Virus record (IMG/VR): IMGVR_UViG_3300028388_004315
Coordinates: 1-29,363 of that record
Length of the DNA: 29,363 bases
DNA from: a virus
Direction: 5' to 3' (one strand)
Part shown: positions 7,592-16,127 of the stretch, piece after piece
Numbering within the stretch: position 1 is the stretch's first letter
Layout of the letters: every line of letters begins with the position of its first letter
Notes under the pieces: model-generated
The model's input: only the letters and a program-made list of their open reading frames with translations
Databases searched by the model: none
What the model was told of the DNA's origin: nothing
Position numbers and translations under genes: made by a program

Positions 7592-10003
7592 TTACGTTAC
7601 CACGACCGTGAGGTCTTTTGCGGCACGGGTAATTCCGGTGTACAGCCACCGCGAACCCTGATCCCTAAATACACCACTTTCGTCGTGTACAACAACATCA
7701 TCCCATTCAGAACCCTGAGATTTATGAACGGTCAGCACGTGACCAAAGTCCAAGTGCTCGCATTGCGCCTTCGCCGCATACGCGGCTTTTGTTGGCGCGG
7801 AGTACGAATTTTGTTGACGGAACACGTGTTCCTCAAAGATCGGCTGCGCACACGTCAACTGATATTGTAGCCCGTCTGCGTCGTCGTCAATAACGTCGAG
7901 CGTTATTCGTGCATTTCCGTTCTGCAAATCTCCGTGATCACCGATATTGCGGAGGATCGACCCATTGACAAGCCCCGGGTGCTTCTTGGAATTCCGACAA
8001 ACCAAAAGTGGTTCATCAGCCATGGGTCCGGTTTCTGTGATGCCCAACGCCTGCCTGATTTTCTTTGTCAGCTTCCAGCGAGTTTTGTGGGTGCCGCACA
8101 ATACCATCGCATCGCGGTCAAGGTCGAGCGTGACGTTATCATCGCGGCGTCGAATGACGCGAACGCCTTCGCCGTAGTCACCGACCTTCAAGTCTTTTCC
8201 TTGGCGAGCCATGGTGGCAAGCTGGATGATCGGATTGTCGGTGGCTTGCCGGTGAATCTCAGTCAAAAAGACGTTGGGGTCATCAAGGTTAAACCCCCAC
8301 GGCTCGCCCACAGGTGGAAGCTGCCCCGGATCGCCCAGAGCAAGTATCGGACGACCGAACAGGGCAAGGTCTTCGGCAAGCCTCGTGCCCACCATCGAAG
8401 CCTCGTCAACGACAAAGAGTTCAACGTCAGGCGATATTTCATCTTCTTGCTTCAAGACGAAAGATGGACCTTCGCTGTCCATTGCTTCGCGCAGAGCGTT
8501 TTCTAGCTTTGCCAAGTGTCGGTCAACTTGGTCGAGCTTCATCGCTCGTATCTGTTCGTCGTGATGCTCTTTCCCGATTTGGCCCTTACTTGCAATCCAA
8601 TCGCGGTGCAGGTCTACCTGATCAATCTCACGCTTGATACGGTCGGCCTGCATGGCTTTTGGCGTATAGATCGCCTTGTGTATTGTAGTCGCAGGGTTGC
8701 CCCATCCGTCTGCGCGAAGTTTGCTGGTCAAGACTTTTGCGGCTTTGCCGGTCGGTGCCATGAACTGAACCTTATCGGGGTTTAGTCCGATGTGGTCAAT
8801 CATTGCTCCTACACAGGTCGAATTGTGCGTAACAATGTAATCGTCTGTGAAATAAAGCCCGTCTTCGGCGTCCACAGTGATGCATTGCTGAAACACGTCT
8901 CCAACATATTCAACGGATTTGATGTAACGACTTGGAGGATTCTTTTTGGCAGGACTCCACTTTTCATGCTTACGTTTAGTGTAAAACGGGTTATATGGCA
9001 CCTTTACGCTGACGGAATATTCTTCCTTTCCTGTTCTCGTGCGTATGGATGTACGCACAACGGATGTGCCGCCCAGTGATCTAACAAGCCTTTGAAAGTC
9101 CAAAGCAAGCTGGTAGTTGTTTGAACAAAAAGCTACTCGGTTACGTGCCCCAATTGTTCCATCCGAGTCCATCAAACCACGCAATAGATTCCACCGATCC
9201 TCAAGATCAGACGTTATGTATATTTCAGGAATAAGTTTAGACTTTCCCGGAACACGGAGTCCGAGGCTTTCCAATGCCTCGGTAACAGGGTTTCGGGCGG
9301 TTGTGCCTTTACCGGCACTAAGCCGGTATTGTATGCAACCTCTCCCTTTGGTAGATGATGAAAATGACACGCCCGCTGGAAGGTGTGCTAGTACCCTGTC
9401 TGCAATGTCCATCTCTGTATCTGCCACGGTTATGGCAGGCGTATTGCCGTGCAGATAACCGTCTCCGAGAAGAACGCCAAGAACATACGGGTCTAAAGGA
9501 AGCGTGTTCTTTGAATGGGTCGCCGCGTTAAGTGGAATCCGGAATCGCATATCGCCAGAGGACTTCAAAACTCCCAATTCTAAAATTTTTTCGAGCGACA
9601 TTACGCGCCACCCCGCACGCTGTGTGTAGACCTTCCACAAATGATTCAAACAACACCGTGTTTCAGAACCATCTCGAAACGTTATTTTATACGCTGGCTT
9701 TACGCCTTGCGGATGTATCGCAACAACCTTCGTCGTACCATGCGTCGGATGTAAGACCACGGTACCTACCGAAACGTCGCCCATAGCCACACTGCCGTCC
9801 GGCGTCATTATACGGCAGTCTAAAGGCTGTGCCTTTCCTGAACCAGCGTAGCCGCAGAACGTAAATGTCTGTCCGTTGCTTGCGTGGTCGTATCCGTGCG
9901 TGTATCTTGCTTGCATGAATTCCCCGCGCAAGGAGTCTGCATCGTTATACCACGATGCAGCCTCCTTCACGGCGGCGAACTGGTGGTCGGTGAGTGTGAC
10001 CAT
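7592..10003 (-). CDS. RecD/Dda-like SF1 DNA helicase with intein
   Basis: ATP-dependent DNA helicase of superfamily 1B, expected to move 5'-3'. The precursor is 803 residues; the spliced form is 466. The Walker A motif GYAGSGK (51-57) is split from its Ser-Thr (395-396) by the intein. Later motifs are intact: Walker B LFVVDEAS with Asp533-Glu534, ALGDPGQLPP (motif III, Gln561), LTVHKSQGSEWDDV (motif V, about 757-770) and LYTGITRA (motif VI). The helical insert at 450-510 is charged. The closest types are T4 Dda and RecD2, with a UvrD-like C-terminal domain. Its ATG has GGAG eight bases upstream. A hairpin and promoter-like element lie in the 73-base gap before it. It probably acts in replication start or recombination. 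Confidence 0.92.
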   Translation of the reverse strand: MVTLTDHQFAAVKEAASWYNDADSLRGEFMQARYTHGYDHASNGQTFTFCGYAGSGKAQPLDCRIMTPDGSVAMGDVSVGTVVLHPTHGTTKVVAIHPQGVKPAYKITFRDGSETRCCLNHLWKVYTQRAGWRVMSLEKILELGVLKSSGDMRFRIPLNAATHSKNTLPLDPYVLGVLLGDGYLHGNTPAITVADTEMDIADRVLAHLPAGVSFSSSTKGRGCIQYRLSAGKGTTARNPVTEALESLGLRVPGKSKLIPEIYITSDLEDRWNLLRGLMDSDGTIGARNRVAFCSNNYQLALDFQRLVRSLGGTSVVRTSIRTRTGKEEYSVSVKVPYNPFYTKRKHEKWSPAKKNPPSRYIKSVEYVGDVFQQCITVDAEDGLYFTDDYIVTHNSTCVGAMIDHIGLNPDKVQFMAPTGKAAKVLTSKLRADGWGNPATTIHKAIYTPKAMQADRIKREIDQVDLHRDWIASKGQIGKEHHDEQIRAMKLDQVDRHLAKLENALREAMDSEGPSFVLKQEDEISPDVELFVVDEASMVGTRLAEDLALFGRPILALGDPGQLPPVGEPWGFNLDDPNVFLTEIHRQATDNPIIQLATMARQGKDLKVGDYGEGVRVIRRRDDNVTLDLDRDAMVLCGTHKTRWKLTKKIRQALGITETGPMADEPLLVCRNSKKHPGLVNGSILRNIGDHGDLQNGNARITLDVIDDDADGLQYQLTCAQPIFEEHVFRQQNSYSAPTKAAYAAKAQCEHLDFGHVLTVHKSQGSEWDDVVVHDESGVFRDQGSRWLYTGITRAAKDLTVVVT
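8822..9832 (-). mobile_element. Class 3 intein in the RecD-like helicase, LAGLIDADG endonuclease
   Basis: Protein-splicing element of 337 residues (helicase precursor 58-394), inserted in Walker A between GSGK and ST. Residue 1 is Ala. It shows all three class 3 marks: Trp123 two after the block B His (NHLW), Cys374 in block F (FQQCITV), and Thr392 before the final His-Asn (VTHN). The +1 residue is Ser. Two endonuclease motifs are intact: LGVLLGDG and LRGLMDSDG. It is clearly homologous to the SNF2 helicase intein across its whole length. The mechanism would be attack by the block F Cys on the N-terminal junction, as defined for the mycobacteriophage Bethlehem DnaB intein. Boundaries are certain because splicing rebuilds GSGKST. 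Confidence 0.95.
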
Positions 10004-10027
10004 AGTTTGCTCCGGTTGGCAAGGTAT

Positions 10028-10058
10028 GTGGATAGGCCCACGAGTGGGGCCTATCTAC
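10028..10058. other. Stem-loop between the ssDNA-binding-like gene and helicase gene
   Basis: An inverted repeat pairs 10028-10039 with 10047-10058: nine perfect pairs (GATAGGCCC with GGGCCTATC), then one G-U and two more pairs, around a 7-base loop. No run of T follows on either strand, so it is not a standard intrinsic terminator. On the minus-strand transcript it lies just before the helicase ribosome site, so it could be a processing site, a stabiliser or a translational control element. Confidence 0.55.
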
Positions 10059-10080
10059 CTGTTAAAAGGTTGGTTGTCAA
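10052..10080 (-). promoter_or_regulatory. Possible sigma70-like promoter before the helicase gene
   Basis: TTGACA at 10080-10075 (overlapping the stop of the upstream gene), 17 bases, then TAGATA (10057-10052). The -35 is perfect; the -10 is weak. The -10 overlaps the stem-loop arm, so either the promoter or the hairpin may be the relevant element. Confidence 0.35.
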
Positions 10081-10886
10081 CCCAGATTTGAGCCACGCGC
10101 GCCGCGACGACCGCGACGTGCTTGGGCAGGTGCCGGAGCAGGCTTTTCTTCCTTGGTTTCAGCCGGAGCATCCTTGGTCTCGGTTGGCGTTTCCGGCTCA
10201 TCGTAATCAGCCGGATCGTCTCCTGCCACACCCATCAGGTCTTCTTCGGACATCCATTCCACAATCTTCAACGCAGGTGCCCACCGCTTCTTACCGGCGG
10301 ACTTCGCCTTCGGCTCGTAGCTGTTTGCACTCAGTTCGATGATCGGGATCAAGCCCTGCTTGAGCTTGTACTGGCGTCCGAAAGACTTGCGCAGCGTGTG
10401 GAACGAGTTCATCGCCACACCTTTGTTCAGCTTGAGGGTGTATTCCTCATCGCTGCCATCAAGCGGACGCATGTTGAACGACGCTTGAACGCTCCACCCA
10501 TCGCGGAAGTTTGCAGGATCGTCTTTCTGAGCCTGCATGATTTCCTCAATGGACATGTCGATGTTCCCATCCGGGTCTTCTGGCAGTTCCATTGGTGGGT
10601 TGTCGTAGGACGTGGGATTTTCGACAAGAGCGTCGGAGAATTGCTCCACGACCTTGCCATCCCACCAGAACGACCAGACCCACTGGGCGTTGATCAAGTC
10701 CGCCGCAAACCGTGTGCCGTGCTCGATTTCGTCGTCGTCCTGACCTGCGGTGAATTGTCCCGTAGCACCAGTGAACTTGACGTAGGTTGTCGCGCCTCCG
10801 GTTCCTTCCGAGCCTTGGGCTGCGAACGGGTTGTCCGAGGGATTTGCGACTGAGCGCGAGGATGCGTTGACGAGTTGGTTAGACAT
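10077..10886 (-). CDS. Unknown protein, candidate phage ssDNA-binding protein
   Basis: 269 residues, not confidently recognised. The N-terminal 50 residues are polar and Gly/Ser-rich. The middle (about 55-215) is ordered, with many aromatic residues (NAQWVWSFWWDGKVV) and mixed beta-like segments. The C-terminal 50 residues are disordered: Asp/Glu/Pro-rich, then Ala-Pro repeats, then a basic RRGRRGARG tail. Between a Cas4/RecB-like nuclease and a helicase, phages often keep an ssDNA-binding protein, so I infer that role from context; the sequence alone does not show an OB fold. The basic tail is unlike the acidic tip of bacterial SSB. An 89-base gap precedes it with no clear promoter; AAGGA lies just before the ATG. 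Confidence 0.6.
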   Translation of the reverse strand: MSNQLVNASSRSVANPSDNPFAAQGSEGTGGATTYVKFTGATGQFTAGQDDDEIEHGTRFAADLINAQWVWSFWWDGKVVEQFSDALVENPTSYDNPPMELPEDPDGNIDMSIEEIMQAQKDDPANFRDGWSVQASFNMRPLDGSDEEYTLKLNKGVAMNSFHTLRKSFGRQYKLKQGLIPIIELSANSYEPKAKSAGKKRWAPALKIVEWMSEEDLMGVAGDDPADYDEPETPTETKDAPAETKEEKPAPAPAQARRGRRGARGSNLG

Positions 10887-10975
10887 TCCTTGTTTCCTTT
10901 TGCCTTACTTCCCGTGTTAGAATACTGCCATCCGGGCACGGGCACCCTTTTGGCACATGGTCAGTGCGACCGATG

Positions 10976-12130
10976 TTACTTTGCCGTAGTGACGGTCAGC
11001 TTTTCGAAGCCAGCCCCTTCCGACATGAAATCTTCGGGATCAAGGCCAGCTTCAATCAACTTGTTCTTGTCGATGGTCTTGCGCCCCTTTTGCGCGGTGT
11101 AGGAGACTTTCCAGTCTTCACCAACTGCGCGAGATTCTCCGTGGGTAATCAACGCCTGCCGGATTTGTTCGTTTGCAATCTCTAATTCACGCTCAATTTC
11201 GTCCAGCGTTTCTTTTAGTTGCGTGCGGTGTGTAACGATTGGATCGAGAGAACCAATCAACTGCGTATCTTGGGCGGCAACTTCTTTCTTTGTCAGAGCT
11301 TTTCGAGCGGAAGGTACACGCCCCGTAGAGACAGACTTACATGTTTGCTCATATGGGCAGTATTGGCACATCCCGTCGAGTTTGCCTTCAGCGTGTAGTT
11401 CCGCAGCACTATCTACCGTAAAGACCTTTTCATTACGTGAACGACCGATTTGATACGTTTCTTCTTCGTAAGTAATGACAAAGATACGGATGTCATCCAA
11501 CCATGATGCGTTGACGTAGATCAAAACCGCAAAGTTTGGCCTGTATTCTGTTGTATCCCGGATCAAGCCCATTTGCATTTGGGTCTGGCCCCGGTGAACC
11601 GCTTTCTCGTGATCCAGCGTGAGGCGTGGGTCAAACGATTTCATTTCGAGGACAAGGCTGTCTTCGTTTTCAAATTCTTCAAGACCGTAGTACGCAAGAA
11701 AATCTGCCGGAAGAAACCCACCGTTTTCAGGTATAATCAAACCGTCCAGCGTTGCCGAATGGATGTCGTCAATGATCGTGTCCTGACCATCGCCCGCCAT
11801 GATGAGCTTCAAGCCACGCCGAGCGAGGCCCGCTTCCACCGCCGGAACGATGTAATGGTTCTCGATGATGTTGCCGCGCTCCATAGCGCCCCAAGACTGC
11901 TCGAAGCTTGGGTCCGGTTCGATGCCGAATTCGTGACCGCGCTTTGTGAACCAGTTTTTCCGGATGCATCCAAAGCACTCAGACGCACCCACGGTCAGGC
12001 GACGATCTTGCTTCCACGTTTTCTGGTTGTTGGCGATGTGTTCATCAAAAAGGTCTTCAAACGTGAAACCTTCTGCCGGAATTGTTTCCGGTACTCCTGT
12101 CTCAAGAAGTTCGTCGTAGTAGGATTTCAT
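10976..12130 (-). CDS. Cas4/RecB-like PD-(D/E)XK nuclease with likely Fe-S cluster
   Basis: 384 residues from the ATG at 12130 (TGATG overlap with the exonuclease stop; a GTG one codon earlier is less likely). Nuclease residues: Asp129 in ATLDGLI, Glu162 and Lys164 in VLEMKSFD, and a later QTQMQMG block. Four cysteines fit the Fe-S staple seen in Cas4, AddB and related nucleases: one near the N-terminus (Cys52 or Cys55, SECFGC) and three near the C-terminus (255, 258 and 264, CQYCPYEQTC). The C-terminal 90 residues form a helical, charged region. It probably resects DNA ends in phage recombination or replication. No cas1, cas2 or CRISPR repeat is present, so it is not an adaptation gene. Confidence 0.85.
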   Translation of the reverse strand: MKSYYDELLETGVPETIPAEGFTFEDLFDEHIANNQKTWKQDRRLTVGASECFGCIRKNWFTKRGHEFGIEPDPSFEQSWGAMERGNIIENHYIVPAVEAGLARRGLKLIMAGDGQDTIIDDIHSATLDGLIIPENGGFLPADFLAYYGLEEFENEDSLVLEMKSFDPRLTLDHEKAVHRGQTQMQMGLIRDTTEYRPNFAVLIYVNASWLDDIRIFVITYEEETYQIGRSRNEKVFTVDSAAELHAEGKLDGMCQYCPYEQTCKSVSTGRVPSARKALTKKEVAAQDTQLIGSLDPIVTHRTQLKETLDEIERELEIANEQIRQALITHGESRAVGEDWKVSYTAQKGRKTIDKNKLIEAGLDPEDFMSEGAGFEKLTVTTAK

Positions 12131-12762
12131 CACTGACTCCGCGTAAATTCTTCTTGGAACGCACCGACGTGGTGCAGGTGGTAATATACGCGGGCTGTTG
12201 CCCGTACATCAACAAGGGCGTCGTGTGCCCCCTCAAGGTTTTCCCCGAAGAAGTGCTTGACGCATTCTTCAAGCTTGGGCCATTTCCATTCACCGTTGCG
12301 TTTCGGTGGGGCTTTCACAATATCTTGCGCAGCGAGCATCGTACAGACCAGCTTTTTGCCTTCGAACGGGTCCCAATATTCCTGCCCCGTCGCGCCACAA
12401 TAAATCACCATCGCGCGCCGGATAACAACGATGTCGTAGTTGATGTTGTGGCATACTACGGTGTCTGCATGCGCCAGCATATCCAGAAAAAGTTCAATCC
12501 CAGTCACGAGATGGATACCGAATGTATCCGCCCGTTCGTTGTCAATCCCCGTTGCTTTGTACGCACCTTCTGAGACAATCCAAGGCTCAACCCCGTCAAC
12601 CGTGTTCGTCTGAATTAGCACATTCGCTGCGCCCATTTCCATGGTGTTGTCGGCGTCCAGCTTGACACCGATCTGGACCGGCATCGGCTGATCCGGATGC
12701 GTGTGTGGTTTGTTTTTCTTGGTCAAGCCCGTGGTTTCTGTATCGAAAAAGAGGGTGTTCAT
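12130..12762 (-). CDS. DnaQ-like DEDDh 3'-5' exonuclease
   Basis: 210 residues. ExoI motif FFDTETTGL (Asp7, Glu9), ExoII HNINYD (Asp110), and ExoIII EGAHDALVDVRAT with His180 and Asp185, the DEDDh set. It would proofread or trim DNA or RNA ends. It stands next to a polymerase that has its own exonuclease domain, so it is probably not simple proofreading; RNA primer or nucleic-acid turnover is possible. AAGGA lies six bases before the ATG. The stop shares a base with the start of the Cas4-like gene (TGATG). Confidence 0.88.
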   Translation of the reverse strand: MNTLFFDTETTGLTKKNKPHTHPDQPMPVQIGVKLDADNTMEMGAANVLIQTNTVDGVEPWIVSEGAYKATGIDNERADTFGIHLVTGIELFLDMLAHADTVVCHNINYDIVVIRRAMVIYCGATGQEYWDPFEGKKLVCTMLAAQDIVKAPPKRNGEWKWPKLEECVKHFFGENLEGAHDALVDVRATARVYYHLHHVGAFQEEFTRSQ

Positions 12763-12778
12763 ACCGTGTCCTTAGATG

Positions 12779-12811
12779 TGCCTTTTTGGCATAACAATGC
12801 GCCTATGTCAA
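12779..12811 (-). promoter_or_regulatory. TTGACA element and dyad before the exonuclease gene
   Basis: The 66-base gap after the polymerase gene has TTGACA (12811-12806), exactly 17 bases, then CAAAAA, the same pattern as in the nrdJ gap. The CAAAAA lies inside a perfect dyad TGCCTTTTTGGCA (12779-12791). There is no normal -10, so a phage-specified factor or a non-promoter role is possible. Confidence 0.4.
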
Positions 12812-12828
12812 GGAAAAAATGCACCGAT

Positions 12829-15003
12829 TTAGTGAGTTTCTGCCCACGTCATACCAATATTGGCTTCCGCTGCAATTGGGCACTTAAAGCCAAAATATTC
12901 CCCAGCTTTTGGGGCCATTTCTACAGCAATTCTTGCGGCTGTGTCTGCCAAATCTTCGCGGACGGCAATCTGAATTTCATCATGAGACCACGAGCAAAAT
13001 GCATATTCTGCCTCTGGATGGTGCTCCCAACCTAAGTCATAAAAGGCATCGTCAACCAACAGGCACCACTTCTTGGCAAGAAGCGCCCCATCTGATTGGA
13101 GCCTAAGATTTAGAGCAGAATGCTTGGATCGCGTAAACAGTCTACGTCCGTCAAGACCAGCAATCGTGCCAGAATTCAGCCGCATTTCTTTGTGGATTGC
13201 CTTGATTGCTTCTTTTAGGGACGGCATAGCCGCCATAAGCTTCGCACGAAGTGTCTTGCCCAGTGCCCTTTGACGTGTCTCGGATGCAAGAGGCTCGACA
13301 ATTGATCCAAGCTTGGCGTCCCCTCCGCCATACATTAACGCGTACAGTGCCCTTTTTGCAACACCACGGCTAACGCCAGCTAGGTCTGCATTCTTCTGGT
13401 GGATGTCTCCGCTCAGAACAACGTCTACGAGTTCCCCCGCATCGAAGGGATAAGTAAGATTGGCAAGGCATCTAAATTCTACACCCGACTGGTCTGCGCC
13501 AACTAACTTGTAACCCTTGGGAACCGTGAAAAGCTCTCGGCAATCCCATCCGTGATCGCCTTCGCGGCCACGAACAATGATCTTCCACTCACCTTTTTTG
13601 TCGTTCCACTTCGATTCTACATGAGTGCCTTCTTTCTTGTGGCGCTCCACAATTGCCAAGCCCTTGTCGTAGTCCTTCGGTTCCAGTGGGTTGACGCCGG
13701 GGACCTGAGACACGTTCGGCGCAGCGTGTGTGGCACGTCCCGAAACGGTTCCGCCAACATTCACACGTCCGTGGATTCTCTGATCCTTGCGGACCAGTTT
13801 CAACCACCCGTTCTTGCCATCGACGACCATGCCGATGCGCTTTTTGTAGTAGAAAATTTCCGCCAACGTTTCCGCCAACGGGATGTGGTCTACAAGGTTA
13901 CGCAGAATTTCGTCATCAACGCGGGCGTTGCCCTTCTCAGTGAAGTCCTGTGGCGTCCATCCATACATGTGAGACAGCCGGTCCACAATTTGCTGGCGGC
14001 TGTTTGGATTGAATTCGCGCAGTTCGACTTTGACGAAGGGGCACCCTTCTTCAACGGAACCATTGACTTTCTTGTATTCGCCAGCTTCCGCATACTTTCG
14101 TATGCTTTTAACGCGGTTCATTGACTTTTTTGGAACCGTTACATTGCCCCAAGTGCGTCGTTCCGTACTTTCGCCGTGATCTGGCTCGATTACGTCTTCG
14201 CCATGCCACCGCGCCGGTCGGAACCACGTTCCAATCGCGTCTACCGCTTTCTCGTAGAATCTGGCGTACTCTGTTTCCAATTGTTCCGCCAGTTTTTCGG
14301 CCTTCGGCAGGTCGAAGTAGAACCCATTGCGCTCCTGCTGAATCATCAGGGCGTGAATATTATGCTCGATGCTGATCGCTTCTTGCGACCAGTTCATCTG
14401 CTCAATCAAATCCCACAGTTCTTTGTTGACTTCAACGTCGTTGACGCAGTAATCATGCATGTCTTCATTCCACTCGCCCCAAACGTAGCGGTGGAGTTCT
14501 TCGGCGGTCGGTGGTTCGAGGCCAGCTTCCTTGTGTTGTGCCTTTAGGGCAGCCTCGCGTTCTTTCTTATAGTCGCCTTTGTGTTTACCAAGGCGCTGAC
14601 CCCAAGCTTCCAAGCCCTGCAAACCGATCAGGCGACCTTCTAGGTCTCCCTTCGCAGCCATCCGGAAGTCTTTTTCCTTGACACCTGCAAAGCACATCCG
14701 AGACATTACGAGTGTGTCGATGATGCGAGCGCTTGGTTCGAACCAAGGATAGATCAACTGGATTGCAGGAATATCGAAGTCGAGAATATTGTGTCCCGCC
14801 AACAATTCAGCTTCCATGAGAAGCTTGACGCCATCCTCAAGGTCATTTTCGTCGGGTGTGTTGACGTAATCTACAATCTCGCCTGTGTCGATATCCATGA
14901 TTACGATGCAATGGATTTTGTCCATCGCAAAGATGCCTTCGGCCCCTTGTTCTTCCAAGAGGCCGTTGGTTTCAATGTCGAAAATCAGGCGTTTGAATGA
15001 CAT
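12829..15003 (-). CDS. polA: Family A DNA polymerase with 3'-5' exonuclease
   Basis: The replicative polymerase of the phage, 724 residues. The exonuclease domain carries IFDIETNG (Asp9, Glu11), GHNILDFD (Asp75) and YCVNDVEV (Tyr185, Asp189). Polymerase motif A is ADQSGVEFR (Asp504), motif B is RGVAKRALYALMYGG (Arg546, Lys550, Tyr554, Tyr558) and motif C is SHDEIQ (His674, Asp675, Glu676). There is no 5'-3' exonuclease domain, as in T7-like enzymes. The residue equal to E. coli Phe762 is Tyr554, as in T7 polymerase. No intein or intron is present, although this gene type is often invaded. The start overlaps the metallophosphoesterase stop (TAATG). Confidence 0.95.
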   Translation of the reverse strand: MSFKRLIFDIETNGLLEEQGAEGIFAMDKIHCIVIMDIDTGEIVDYVNTPDENDLEDGVKLLMEAELLAGHNILDFDIPAIQLIYPWFEPSARIIDTLVMSRMCFAGVKEKDFRMAAKGDLEGRLIGLQGLEAWGQRLGKHKGDYKKEREAALKAQHKEAGLEPPTAEELHRYVWGEWNEDMHDYCVNDVEVNKELWDLIEQMNWSQEAISIEHNIHALMIQQERNGFYFDLPKAEKLAEQLETEYARFYEKAVDAIGTWFRPARWHGEDVIEPDHGESTERRTWGNVTVPKKSMNRVKSIRKYAEAGEYKKVNGSVEEGCPFVKVELREFNPNSRQQIVDRLSHMYGWTPQDFTEKGNARVDDEILRNLVDHIPLAETLAEIFYYKKRIGMVVDGKNGWLKLVRKDQRIHGRVNVGGTVSGRATHAAPNVSQVPGVNPLEPKDYDKGLAIVERHKKEGTHVESKWNDKKGEWKIIVRGREGDHGWDCRELFTVPKGYKLVGADQSGVEFRCLANLTYPFDAGELVDVVLSGDIHQKNADLAGVSRGVAKRALYALMYGGGDAKLGSIVEPLASETRQRALGKTLRAKLMAAMPSLKEAIKAIHKEMRLNSGTIAGLDGRRLFTRSKHSALNLRLQSDGALLAKKWCLLVDDAFYDLGWEHHPEAEYAFCSWSHDEIQIAVREDLADTAARIAVEMAPKAGEYFGFKCPIAAEANIGMTWAETH

Positions 15004-16124
15004 TACAGATTCACACGTGCGGAGGCGACTTCGCCCTGTTCCTTATCGTAGGTGAAAGACATCAAGCAACGGTTAGAGCCGTAGGCGTTGCTGAACGCAT
15101 GAACGTCTCTCGGGATGATCGTGCCCACTGACCGGAACAACATTCCGGCAAGTTCTTTCGCCCACTCGTGGTGAACGTGTCCGCTGAACGTCACACGGTG
15201 TCTCGTGTTGCCCCACATCTTTGGCCACTCGTTTGCCACAAATGGAAGAAGGCGTTCGGGTTTTGCGCGGTCTCCGTGGTGGAACACGAACATGTTCTGC
15301 CCGTACTGGTGGCAGTAGAATTCCGAGGCGCTGTCCACGATTTCAACGTCTTCGCAGTCTCGGTAATGCTCAGCCAGCGCAATCGTGACTGCGATGTGCG
15401 TCGTCATGTCGTGATTGCCCCGGCATCCGCGATAAACCACTTTTGGGTACTTCTGGCGTAAAGCGTCAATTGCCCATTTCATTGCGGCGACGGCGCGACG
15501 AACTATTATGAAATAGCGGCTGTCCACGTCAAGCTGATGCCCGGACTGTGGCGTCACGTTCTTTTGGTCGTCGTTGTGGGTGAGGTCGCCCAACTGTGCC
15601 AAAATGGCGACAGATGCATTCGGCGTTCGCGCGACAAGTGTTCCAAACGTATCCTCGAAGACCTTGACGGCCTTCTTCGTGTCCCAATCGTGCCCGACTT
15701 CTTCTCGATCTGTAAGCAGGCCCATGTGCAAATCCGCAACAGGAAAAACGCAACACGTGTTGCTGGCAAAGGAGTCTTTTTCAACGATGCGCGGCGGAGG
15801 GGGAACGTCTTTCATCGCTTCTTTGATCGCGTCAGCGATGCTCTGGGTCTCGATTTCGGGGCCGTCCTGTTTCCAGAACACCGAATCTCGGGACCCATCT
15901 GGGTGCTGGATTATCCGCCAGCCGTGCTTTGCGCTTGAAATGTCTAGGCCCGTGGCCTCGATTGCTGCGGCGTGGCCCACTTCGGCGTCTTCCCACAGGA
16001 GTGCTCGGTTGATCAACCGGCGAGCGGTTGACTCATTCACTCCCATCTCGCGTGCCACAGCGCTTTTTGTCCCAAGTTTCTTGTACAATTCAAGCGCGTG
16101 TGCCTGACGATCCGACATTGACAT
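15003..16124 (-). CDS. HTH-metallophosphoesterase fusion (nuclease or phosphatase)
   Basis: 373 residues. Residues 5-42 form a helix-turn-helix (SAVAREMGVNESTARRLINR). Residues 120-330 form a calcineurin-like phosphoesterase with all motifs: DLHMG (Asp131, His133), GDLTHND (Asp180), GNHD (237-239), HHGD (282-285) and GHVHH (315-319), enough for a two-metal site. Related phage proteins are often annotated SbcD-like, but no SbcC partner is here. The N-terminal HTH suggests DNA targeting. Start: ATG at 16124 with GGAG about ten bases upstream, inside the end of the HD gene. It lies directly before the polymerase. Confidence 0.88.
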   Translation of the reverse strand: MSMSDRQAHALELYKKLGTKSAVAREMGVNESTARRLINRALLWEDAEVGHAAAIEATGLDISSAKHGWRIIQHPDGSRDSVFWKQDGPEIETQSIADAIKEAMKDVPPPPRIVEKDSFASNTCCVFPVADLHMGLLTDREEVGHDWDTKKAVKVFEDTFGTLVARTPNASVAILAQLGDLTHNDDQKNVTPQSGHQLDVDSRYFIIVRRAVAAMKWAIDALRQKYPKVVYRGCRGNHDMTTHIAVTIALAEHYRDCEDVEIVDSASEFYCHQYGQNMFVFHHGDRAKPERLLPFVANEWPKMWGNTRHRVTFSGHVHHEWAKELAGMLFRSVGTIIPRDVHAFSNAYGSNRCLMSFTYDKEQGEVASARVNL

Positions 16125-16127
16125 GCA

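Noticed and set aside
10976-12130. CRISPR adaptation gene (cas4)
   Set aside because: The protein is Cas4-like, but there is no repeat array and no cas1 or cas2. Phage replication nucleases of this type are common.
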